From: Cephalotrichum gorgonifer
Taxonomy: Eukaryota; Ascomycota; Sordariomycetes; Microascales; Microascaceae
DNA: 64,000 nt
Assembly (NCBI GenBank): GCA_900312665.1
Contig: ONZQ02000009.1
Coordinates: 124,001 to 188,000, forward strand
Direction: 5' to 3'
The position numbers were made by a program, and so were the translations under genes. The stretch's first letter is position 1, and every line of letters begins with the position of its first letter. This document shows, piece after piece, positions 20,730 to 31,089 of the stretch. The notes beneath the pieces are model-generated. The model was given only the letters and a program-made list of their open reading frames with translations, searched no databases and was not told where the DNA came from.

Positions 20730-23482
20730 ATGGAGTTATCCTCCGCGAGCAGCATGTCTGTTGCTCTTCCCGTCGCGCTTTATGAGCCAACTTCCGATGC
20801 TTCCTCCGACCTCCCTTGCTTGTCCTCTGCCTCGCTAGAGACGGAGACCTCTTCCACAGTCGACTCCACGAGCTCGACGCCGCCGACCTCAATCTCCGAC
20901 GCCTGCAGCCAATCCTCGGAAGCCGCAAAGCTCGAAAACATTACCGTCGCTCTCGGGATACCGCCCCAGGCGCCTGAGCTCGAGAGCACGCAGGGGGATG
21001 GCAGCCCCCAGCCGCAACCCCAATTGGATCCGAACGACGCGACTACCGCCACCTCTACCACCGAGACACCTGCTGCAACACCACCTGGCCGCCCCCGCCG
21101 CGCGGCGCGTGCAATCTCGACGTATAATCTTAGTCAACTGAGTGGCACCGCCACCCATGGCAAGCGACGCGCCAATGGTGACATTGTGGCCGAGAAGCGC
21201 CGGAGAGTCACCGTCTCCGGTGCCACCCTGCCTCCCGCGTTGGATTCCGCATGGTCTCTGGACCAGCTCGATACACCACCGTCCGCGCGTCGTGCCGTCG
21301 CAAGACGGGAACCAGCTGCCAGTGCCCGTCCCGCGACGCGGCGCACGTCGACGCGTGGCGCCAGGGACGGTATTGCCGTAGCGGCGTCGAAGATTTCAGC
21401 ACTTACTAAACGGGGAAAGAAGGCGCTCGATAAGGCGGTATCGTCGCTGCCGAGGGAGCTTAGGCGGCTGCAGGACACTGATGAGTTTGCTCATATCGAC
21501 ACCAAGCCTGTCTATCATACAGTTTGGAGCAATGGGAAGTTTGTGCCGGCCGGGAGCGCGGCGAAGAGCGAGCCGGCGCGCAAGAAGACGAAACTCGCCG
21601 GCAAGGATGCTGCTGCTGCGGCGGTAGAGGAGAAGGAGGAGGAGGATAAGGAGAACGATATCGCCGACGTGGACGCCATCACCCCCTCGGCGAAGAAGCG
21701 GAGGGTCAAGAAGTACCTCGAAAAAGGACTCTACGCGGGCCAGCCTCTGCCCAATACCTACACGGTCGGCCTTACACTCGCGGAGAAGAAGAAGATGGCG
21801 CGGATTCCGGGACTCGAGACCCTGCCGAAGCCGAATAAGGTGCTCCCACTGCCCATATACAACGGTTTGCGTCTCCTGATCAAGGGTCGGGACTTCAAGC
21901 TCCCGTTCGACGTGTGCAATCCGCTTCCGCCGGGCCAGCCCAAACCTGACGAGTGGAGGAAGATGACGAAGAGTAGGTCTTTCTTCGTCCTGTTCGCGCG
22001 GGACCTCTTATCATACTGACTTTTTGTTTGTATAGACCGTTTCATTGGCGACTCGAAGGAATACTGGCGCAAGACTCCCCACTTCAACGACTTCCAGTCC
22101 AAGTGCGTCTGCACGCCCGAAGACGGCTGCGCCGAGAGCTGCCAGAACCGCATCATGCTCTACGAGTGCGACTCGACGAACTGCAATGCTGGGAAGGAGT
22201 ACTGCACCAACCGTGCGTTTGGGAGTCTCGCGGAACGCCGCGCGGGGGGCAACAAGTACGGGATTGGTGTCGAGGTCATCAAGACGGCGGACAGAGGGTA
22301 CGGGGTGCGGAGCAATCGGTGCTTCGAACCGAACCAGATCATCACGGAGTACACGGGCGAGATCATCACGGAGGAAGAGTGTGACCGCAGGATGCGCGAG
22401 AAGTACAAGGACAACGCGGTAGGTGCCCACGTGAAACGTCTTCTTCCCGCCTAGCCCTCCCTGGCGGCTCAACCTTAGCGTTCATGAGCTAACCCGGAGT
22501 GCAGTGCTACTACCTGATGTCCTTCGACCAGAACATGATCATCGACGCGACGACGGGCTCCATCGCCCGTTTCGTCAACCACTCGTGCAACCCCAACTGC
22601 CGCATGGTCAAGTGGATCGTTGGTGGGAACCCGCGCATGGCGCTCTTCGCCGGGGACCGCCCGATCATGACGGGCGAGGAGCTGACGTACGACTACAAGT
22701 TCGACCCGTTCTCCGCTAAGAACGTGCAGACGTGCCTCTGTGGCTCAGATAACTGCCGCGGGGTGCTAGGGCCGAAGCCGAAGCCGGACCCGGCGGAGGG
22801 GAAGGGGAAGGGGAAGGGTAAGGACATCGGCGCGGTTGTGAAGGCCGGCGTCACGGCCGGGAAGAGGAAGCTGAAGGAGCTCCTGGGGGAAGACAAGGGC
22901 AGCGCCAAGAAGAGGAAGGTCGACAGCGGAGCAAAGGTAGTGGTGAGGAAGAGCATCGAGGGCAACGGCATGGGCAACAGCAAGGGAAAGGGGGCGAAGG
23001 TGGCACCGGGGAGTGGCGTGAAGGGAAAGGGCAAGCTATCCCCCGCCAAGGCGGCTCAGAAGGGTGGTGCAGCCACCGCGAAGGCGGCCACGAAGGCGGC
23101 CACGAAGACGTCCACGCTCAAGAAGACGCTCGCTGGCCGGGTGATCAAGAAGTACGCCACTAAGAAGCAGCCGGCGGCTGTGCAAACCAAGGCGACGACC
23201 TCAAAGGGCTCCACATCCAAGGTTTCGGTGTCGGCTAAGGGGTCCGGCAAGGGGCCCAGGAAGGTCACGAAGGCCGCCTCACCCAAGAAGTCACAAGCTA
23301 CGCCACCGAAGAAGGCCCCAGCCACGCCCACCAAGGCGTCCCGGGCATCCTTGGAGTCCCAGGAGGGTAGCTCCATCGTGGCCAAGGTTGACGACAAGGC
23401 ACCCGGCTTCAGGACCAGTCCGGTCTCGAAGAGCGGGAGGGTGAGGAAGTTGACGGAGAAGGCGCTAGGGGTGGAGGGGTAG
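20730..23482 (+). CDS. ash1: ASH1-type SET-domain histone methyltransferase (probable H3K36)
   Basis: Three exons, 20730-21972, 22036-22418 and 22505-23482, join as K-N(A|AC)-R and in phase 0, giving 867 aa. Residues 1-260 are low-complexity. A conserved lead-in with LPRELRRLQDTDEFAHID precedes the catalytic block. The AWS (pre-SET) Cys cluster starts at about Cys438 (CVCTPEDGCAESCQNR). SET motifs include RGYGVRSN, YTGEII, the catalytic NHSC at 567-570 and GEELTYDY. A post-SET CLCGSDNCRG follows. AWS-SET-post-SET order fits ASH1/SET2; the absence of WW and SRI domains favours ASH1, known in filamentous fungi to methylate H3K36 in poorly transcribed regions. The last ~220 residues are extremely Lys/Ala/Gly/Pro-rich with KKRKV and PKK repeats, like a histone H1 tail, and probably bind DNA and act as nuclear localisation signal. 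Confidence 0.93.
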
Positions 23483-26286
23483 GCGACCTCGGATGACGTG
23501 GCTGTTTGCCTCGACGGGGCGGGAGAGGAAGGGCAGAGAGGAGAAGGGGAGCGGGGGAGGGACGGGGTTTGCTTTAGCAAGGGGGGCGTACGCTGAGCTT
23601 GGTCAAGTCTCGGAGGTGGGGAACAAGACCTAGTTATTTTTTGGTGCGTGGGCTTTTTGTGTGTATGTTAGTTTTGGGCGCATTTTTGACTTTTGATATT
23701 GACTTTTCAATCGCAATTGTTTCTTCTTATGTCCGTCCCGGGGGTTGCTTCCTGTTCTTGTGCTCGTGTTGTCAATGCTAGGACGGACCTTTTCTGCTGT
23801 CGGGGAGATCGTGGCGGGGTGTTACTTCCAGGTTGTGTTGGTCCTTTGTGCATGTATTACAAGTATCCGAAGCATCACACAGTGTTCAGATAAATATAAT
23901 GGTACTGTATCCACCTGATTGATAATCAATTCTGCCCCGGAGCCGGGAATGATATGCCACTTGGGTGGACCGACCGCCTGATACTTGCCCGCCGGAACTG
24001 GGTTTTTTCTGCTTTGCTCCATGTGTCAGTAGAGTACAATATATTATACTTTCGTATACTCCGAGTGTTCTCACGATGGCGGTGAAAAGCGCGATTTTCT
24101 ACTGACTTGACCGCTACTTTTTCCGGGGGTATGGGAGAGCCTATAATTGGACCCTGCCCTGTTTTTGATAAGAGGGCGAGAGAAAAGGCATCCTACGCAC
24201 CGCACAGGGGGTCGTCGGTCTGGGTTTTGGGTTAGGGGGTTGGGGCGTAGCTTGCTGTTTACTTGTCTGGGTGGGCGAGTGATACTTTGTATGCCACCAG
24301 GCGGTTGGGGGGGGGAATTTGTGTAGTTCTCTTCGTGTGAGTTGAGGACACGCTACTGTAGGAGAGACGCTAAAGAAGATCCCTCGCCGGATGGCGAATG
24401 ACATAGAAGTAAGATAACATGAAAAAGTAGCAACAATGAGGCATGTCGTTCACCGGGTTCGTTTGTTCGCGTATCACAACTACAGCGGCGGCGGGCACGG
24501 GGTACGGTGCGGTTGTGGCTTGGTGGGCCGGCGACAATTCGGGAAATTCCTTGGCGGCCCGAGCTCCACCTCCCCGCCTTCCCGCTTCCGCGTCCCCCCG
24601 CTTTCCCCGGTCCCGCCCCGCCCAAAAATGAACATTCTCTCCGAACCCCCCTCGAATCAAAGATCCCGTAATGGCTACTCGTAACGAACTAGTTTTCGTC
24701 GCCTTATTTCCATATTTATCAGGTTCACGAACGACATCGGTTTTACACCAGTCCCAATCCCCATCACTCTAGCCACGAAAACCGGGTGCGTGGAGACTGA
24801 ACACACCGACCCCACCTAACCTAACTTGGCCCAATCCAGCCCAACATACTGCACAAACCCACATGGCCTCTCATCTCATGTTTCGCTCTGGGAAATTTCG
24901 CACATTCATCACTTTCTTTTGCTTGTAAACCAATAGTCAAGCAATACGGACTCGAGCTCTAAACAAGCCACCCCCCCTTCCCCCCCCATCTTCCCAAACC
25001 CCACCCGACCTGACCGACCCCAGCAAGGCCCTTCAGACAGATAGACGTTTCGCCTTTATCAGATGAACCCTTTGAGGCTTCGAGTAGCGGACAATATCGG
25101 TGTTCGTCGCCAATCGAGATAGATGGAAGACGCTTAACCCGGTAGTGCCCAACCACGACGTGGGGCGGATTATGACCATGGAACGCCACAGTGGGGCCCC
25201 TCGGCAGCAACCGCGCAACTAAAATTCGGGCTGACGCTGGCTCTCTGCTCCGCTCTAGTTAGTCTACGAGTAACTTGCGTTTCCACTTATACACTGAAGT
25301 GCACGGGATCGTTTGATACTGCACACATCTGCCCCCGGTTGCAGATCCCTGCTCCCTCACCCCCCCCCCACTTTTTTTCCACCCCGGTTGTTAGCACAGC
25401 CACAGCTAGAGCTACCCTCACAGCTCTGCTCTGGTACCATTCAATTGATTGGTGCCGAGCGCACGAGGTAAGCAAAAGATGTGGCGTCATAAACTGGAAT
25501 TCCATGTCAAACGCACTATGTAAGTTGGATGAACTCAACACCCCACAAGCAATGGTGATACAACTGGGGAGTAAGGTCTTACTATTTCTTGTATCTAGTC
25601 TACCAGAAAAGCACCGCTCATTTCTTGCAACTCGGGTAAGGAAGAAGAAAGACTTCCAAACTGCCAGAATAAGTAAGTACATGAAAGGTAGAGATATACA
25701 CGAAAACAAATGTCTAAAGCTCAGAGGAAAGGAAGCATATCGGGACGCGTAAACAGAACATGGAAAGAGAGCAAGAAAAAAAAAAGGAGGGCGAAAGCAC
25801 TCGGATCGGGATATCGAAAAGAAGGGTACTTTAGCATCGGGCAAAGAGCAGCAAGAAAGTACTGAGTCGATGACTCGGATTCGGCTCACACCTCTGATCT
25901 AAATAAGCGAAGAGCGGAGACTAGGAGAACCAACAAAGGAGATGAAAAAGTAAGGGGGCGGGGGCCTGAGAGGGTATATCTAAAACTATAAAAACAAAAG
26001 GGTGGCCATCGATAGGTAGAGACTGAAAGGTTGGAGCGGCCGAAGTCAAGTCGACGGAAGTTGAACAGGCCAAGAAAGATCAACTGCGCGTAGCCTGGAG
26101 AAGACGAGGCCATGTTCCATGGGGGTTTTTGGGATCTGGCGATGGGGACCCAAGTTCGTCCAGCAGTGCAGATCATGCTTCCCGCGTGTCGGATTCCCTT
26201 AGGATGACACGAGGAGATGGTCGAGGTGCGGCGAAGTTCGCAAGCGCGCAAGAGCACGGGGGGATGAGGTGGACCGGGAAGTACCC
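23483..26286. other. Intergenic region downstream of the SET-domain gene
   Basis: No supported gene. A TACTCGTA lies at 24676-24683 and a C-rich run at 24968-24987. The longest frame (minus, 25287-25889) is Ser/Leu/Phe-rich from a pyrimidine-rich strand and matches no family that I recognise. The DNA from 25740 to 26100 is AG-rich on the plus strand. Confidence 0.5.
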
Positions 26287-26505
26287 TCAGCGGCGAACTT
26301 CATTACTGTATACATTGCAATCGTCACATCGCGGATGCGAGCATTGACTGCACGAGACTTCCATGGGCAAGCTAAGTGGAGTGAAGCTGCAACCGCAGCA
26401 CTGCCATTTCCGAAGCTTGGTGGTCCGTGACGAGGTAGGTGCCGTGGTTTGTGGCGTGGTAGGTGCCGCGGCCGAACTTTGTGTCTTTTGCGACTTTCCT
26501 GGCAT
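26287..26505 (-). CDS. Small Cys-rich putative zinc-binding protein
   Basis: A 72-aa frame from an ATG at 26505. The N-terminal half is Ser/Thr/Pro/Ala-rich. The C-terminal half reads KWQCCGCSF, then VSCSQCSHPRCDDC. The W-x-C-x2-C ... C-x2-C-x3-RC-x2-C spacing resembles the small RanBP2-like or rubredoxin-like Zn ribbons common in short hypothetical proteins of sordariomycetes. Function is unknown. The protein may extend further through an intron at either end; in-frame sequence upstream of the ATG is open to 26586 but offers only a TTG. A 70-bp tandem duplication lies 150-290 bp upstream of the start. The call rests on the Cys pattern alone. Confidence 0.45.
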   Translation of the reverse strand: MPGKSQKTQSSAAAPTTPQTTAPTSSRTTKLRKWQCCGCSFTPLSLPMEVSCSQCSHPRCDDCNVYSNEVRR

Positions 26506-28797
26506 TTTGCGAGAACAGGGGTAGTGTATCCTTGCTGGCGACGGATTGCGTGAGGTGGGGAGTTTGGGCACGAGAATTGGGGGCAACGCCGAAGGCTTTC
26601 AAGCTTGGTTAAATGCGTATGGAAGCCGTTAGGTCGTGGGAAAGAGTATATTAAAGTGTTTCGATGCGTTCAAGACTTGGAGAGAGCTGTTTCTCGTGGA
26701 GAAGGACGTGGTAGATATATGGAGGTTGTTTCGATGTTTCAAGCTGTGGAGAGGAGTCGTTTCTCGTGGAGAAGGACGTGATATATATACAGCCAAGTCG
26801 CAATGACAAGATGGGACTACCATTCCCTCACTGACGACGATGAAACTTCTCCTTTATACCCTCCCGCCATGTTAGATGATGCGCCTGACGTCTTCCACGT
26901 AAAGAACGGAAGTTGACAAACGAGGTTGAGAGGACGCACAACTTCCACTCTCAAAGAATAGAGCATCACCGAGAACTCAGCCACAAAGAGGGAAATACGG
27001 AAGTCTCCAAATGCCCTGCTTGTGATCCTTGGAATCATGGCTCCCCCCAACCACAGCTCTGAGATATGGGACACCTCGTCCATCGCCGGCGCTTGCCTGA
27101 CCGAGAGTGGAGCGACACTTGAACACCGCCTCAGGCATCTGATCCGTCTGAGCGGGCGCCTGAGCGGCTGGCCGAGCTTGATATCGTATTTCTCCTTGTC
27201 GTCGTTGTTGGGAATTCCGGAAGTGGACTGTCGTGGAGGGGGGCAGCAGGCGTTACCGAGCTCCTACAAAGAAATGCCCATAGAATGCTACACCGGTTGA
27301 GCCCCACCGCCGTTCGGGCCATTGCCAAGATATCAATGAGTGGCGGTTCGGTTCTAGCTACTGGAATGGAGCTTTGTATACCAGAACAGGACAAGCTTAA
27401 CACAGCTGGGCGAGGGCACAAGTGAGCGCCTAAGTCAATGTTAGCAACGCACGTGAGATTGAGACCAGGGCGCGGAGGAAAATGCAGGTGCTCAGGGCAA
27501 ATGGTGTGGTATATTCGCCTGGTGGATCCCAAGTATCCAAAGTCCGAGTGCGCGGGCCGAACACCCCATTACTACGAACGGGAGCTCCGAGGGTAACGGA
27601 CTCGTAGCCAGTAGTCGAGTGCAAGCCCCGTCGTTCGACTTTACGCACGGTACGATGGTACTTCATAGTTAGCCCGGAAAACTGAGGCGTAGGGGGCTGA
27701 CAGCCCTGTTTGTTTTAATGATTCGCAAACCGGAGATGAGCTGCAACGATGCAACAAAGGGATGATGAAGATGAGAAGTGGAACAGAAGCGGACGAGACG
27801 GGAGGGACTTGGACGCATGCCCACGGAGCTACAGAGCTGCAGAGCCGCAAAAGAGCCCCTCAATTGAGATGAGTAGTAATCGTAGCCATATGCTGATTAC
27901 ATAATCCAGCCAATTGGCGCCACAGCAGGACATGGAAACAGAGAAGGAGCGAAGCAAACAGGTAAGAGCGATGGAGAAGGCAGACAGGAAGATATTCCAA
28001 AGATGTAGCTTCCCGAAAAGAAAAAGACCGCGAGAAGGAACGGGCTCTCTCGGGCTCTTTATATCCCTCTTCATCACAAAATATGTCCTAAATAGACCAG
28101 AGAGGCGCACAACCTCTACGGACCTCTGCAACCTCGAGGTAGATAAAAGATGCGGCTCAAATGCACGTGTATCCTAAATAAACCAAGCACCAGGCCACAT
28201 ACGGCCAAGGGTAGCTCTCGCCCGGTATGTATGGGGAGGTGTAATTATACGAATATATGGGTGGGGGATGCTTGTCTTGCTGGCGCTGGCTCGCGTGAGA
28301 ATGCAACTGTGTGGGATGAGGTGCAATTGCCCGTTCGGAACATTGCAAAGTAACAAATATCAAAACTCTACCTGGACGGAGAGTAAATAAAAGCCATATA
28401 GGATTACTTCAGTGTTGGGAGCCAAAAAGTGTTGTTCTTTGGGATAACACCTTTGGCCTGGCTCGACCTAAAGTACAATGAATTAACTACGCCTGTAAGC
28501 TGCTTCCAACACTGGCTGACCGATGCGATGCGTGAATTGGGAACTGCCCCATCTGTACCATTACTAAGCACTCAGCAATTGGCTGTCCTCCCAAATGACT
28601 TCATCCTGGACTTCCGAGCCAATTCTAACCAGGCTTGATATTACTCCACATTGACCACTTGTGGCGCCGGTATCCGCGCGTACCCGCCCAGACCATAGAC
28701 TGCACTGCTCACTGTCCCTCACCACACACCACGCAAGCTCGACCTGCGGCTACTCGACCTGCGGCTCCTCGATCCTCCTCCGGCCCGTCTGTCCCCC
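26506..28797. other. Intergenic region with a 70-bp tandem duplication
   Basis: No supported gene. The duplication at 26656-26795 is listed separately. Short minus-strand frames at 26817-27083 and 27131-27532 (the latter 133 codons) have mixed composition but no recognised domain. The last 120 bp (28680-28797) are C-rich with direct CTCGACCTGCGGCT repeats at about 28738-28769 and look like the PFA5 promoter and leader. Confidence 0.5.
26656..26795. repeat. Imperfect 70-bp tandem duplication
   Basis: Two adjacent units of exactly 70 bp, 26656-26725 and 26726-26795, start with TTTCGATG and share an identical 20-nt block ending at 26710 and 26780. They differ in between, so the duplication is not recent. 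It lies upstream of the small Cys-rich gene. Confidence 0.85.
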
Positions 28798-30276
28798 ATG
28801 TCTCAGAAATGTCCTGGGAAAGCCATGTCGGCGGAGGATAGCACGGCGCCCAGCGTCAAGTGGATGACCCGCATAATACCTGGCGTCCTGCTCCTCATCG
28901 TCGCGTATACCACCTACGTCGTCGTCGGGCGCATCTGCGGTAAGTTTTGCGACCCCTTCGATATTCTCCCCCCTCCTCCCCAATTGGACCCCGATCCAGC
29001 CGAGGACACACATATACTGACATCCGGTCCCCTTGCGCTCCCCAGTCGACTTCCTCCTCCGTGAGCGCCACGAAACCGGACTCACCGTCGCCTTCCTTGT
29101 CCTCTACTTCGTCTTCCTAATCCTAGGCGTATCATCCTACGCCCGCACGCTATGGGTGGTCAAGACCGATCCTGGCTTCGTGCCCCTCCACCCCACCTCC
29201 CGCGGCGCCCGGGTCCTCCAGAACAACAAGTCGCGCCGCGGGGGTACGAGCCGGGGCGGCGCCTTCGGCCGGCGCTACGACGACAACCGTGGCGACGAGG
29301 AGGCGGCGACGGCGAACGTGGGGTACACGATGGCCGACCAGAACCCGGACAGCCCCGGCCTGGAGACCTTCTACTCGAGAGACATCTTCGTGTGCGAGGG
29401 CGACGGCCGGCCGAAGTGGTGTCACGACTGCGGCCAGTGGAAGCCGGACCGGGTGAGCCATTCCCGCGAGGTCGATCGGTGCGTGCGCAAGATGGACCAC
29501 TTTTGCCCGTGGGTCGGCGGCATGGTGGCAGGAAACTGTGCGTGAAACCCCCCCTCCGGGCGAGGCCGCCGAACCGAACTACCCCCTGCTAATCCCGGGC
29601 CTCTCTAGCCTTCAAATTCTTCGCCCAGTTCACGTTTTACGCCTGGCTGCTTTGCGCTGTCGCCCTCTCCGCCTCGGCATACACTCTCGCGAAACACCTC
29701 CAACAGGGCCTCGTCCTGGACGGCCACGTCATCGCTGTCATCTTCTTCTCCAGCTTCCTAGGTCTTTTCAGCTTCGGCATGTCCGTCACCGCCATCCGCT
29801 TCATCTCCAAGAACATGACCAACATCGACCTCGTGAAGAAGGGCACAAGCTATCACCTTGCCGTCCGCGTGCCCCTCGGCACGGCCCCAACGGACAAGTT
29901 CGGGACAATCACGTACCCCCTACCGAAGGCGCCCCGGGCCCAGCTGGAGGGGCACGTGGCTCCCGCGGCGGAGACGGAGCGCGACGCACGCGCGAAGCGC
30001 ACCTTCGCCATCCTCCGCACGGAGCCGGGCGATGAGCCCTGGGACCTGGGCTTCAAGCGCAACTGGACCGAGGTGATGGGCCACTCCCCGTTCGACTGGC
30101 TCCTGCCCATCAAGCGACCCCCCTCCGAGCGGCACGACTCGGGCGTGAGCGAGTATCCCTACGGGCCGCTCATCGCGGAGCTGAGGGTCCGGCACGGGCT
30201 CGACCCGAAGCTGTGGACGGATCGGGATGAGGCCATCGAGATGAGGGAGAAGAGGGGCGGGGGTCGTCCTGTGTAA
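28798..30276 (+). CDS. PFA5: Palmitoyltransferase, PFA5 type (DHHC family)
   Basis: Three exons, 28798-28939, 29046-29537 and 29609-30276, join via V (G|TC) and S (T|CC), giving 433 aa, or 424 aa from the second ATG at 28825. Two membrane segments come first: IIPGVLLLIVAYTTYVVV and a Leu/Val/Phe-rich one at about 60-85. The Cys-rich core then reads CHDCGQWKPDRVSHSREVDRC, followed by the catalytic motif DHFCPWVGG, and two more hydrophobic segments follow (FAQFTFYAWLLCAVAL; VIAVIFFSSFLGLFSFG). The family attaches palmitate to protein cysteines from palmitoyl-CoA at Golgi, plasma or vacuolar membranes. The second DHHC His is Phe here, while the nucleophilic Cys is present; fungal PFA5-like enzymes often deviate at this position. 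The second intron uses a GTGCGT donor. Confidence 0.92.
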
Positions 30277-31089
30277 ATGGTTGAGGGAGAAGGACCGGGA
30301 GGGGGCGGGGCGGACGCATTTCCCACGATTATGGCGTTTAGAGGACTAGTTCTGCACCGGGGGCGTTTTTCAGAGACGGATCTTTTACTTTTGTTCTTTT
30401 TTGTTTGGGGCGCATAGCATTAAACTTCTCGTGATACCATACCGGGGTTAGGTTGGCTATTAGAGGTTGGGCGGTCCGATCATTTTCTTTCTTTCTTTCT
30501 TTGTCTATTCCTTTATGGGCTTAATGGATGTAATAGGGCAGGAGGCGAGCGGACTGGACGAGACGAGGGAGAGGAGGAAGAGAAAGGGCCGGGATATGTA
30601 TATGCAACGGAAATGAAAATATACGATATAATTGATAATTAACTCATGTCGAGTGCTTTGTAAATGCGATGCGGCTATCAGAAGGTCATCGGGTAAGTTG
30701 GCCGTGTGCTAATATGTTGTATGATCCAAATGGTTGTTAGTGGCGTGGCGCCTTCAAGGCGGTAAACACTAACACTAGATCCCGCCTCCACCGCTGCCTA
30801 CATCCACCCCACCTCTAACCGCGAAAAAGATCGCGGGAAACGTCATGACTTCCTCCCCGTGCAGCTTCATGCTCATCCCCGCCATCACGTATAACCTGCC
30901 AAACCCTACACACACGCCGCTCAACGCCGCAGCCTATCCACACCAAACCCATCTCCCCTTAATTTCCATCCTCCCTTGATTTCCCCTACTTCTATGAGCA
31001 ATGCACACCCCGCGTCATAGCACCTCCTTCTCCATCTTCACCTCCGACATCTACCTGTACCTCCATCCCAGGTAGCCCCTCCAAAAAAA
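30277..31089. other. Intergenic: PFA5 3' region and RAD30 promoter
   Basis: No gene. A TTTC tetramer run lies at 30484-30502, and AT-rich DNA (ATACGATATAATTGATAATTAA) at about 30622-30643 may be a 3' end region. The final 300 bp are C-rich. Confidence 0.6.

Noticed and set aside
25287..25889. 200-codon minus frame
   Set aside because: Ser/Phe/Leu-rich translation of pyrimidine-rich DNA; no signal peptide or membrane pattern consistent with a known family.
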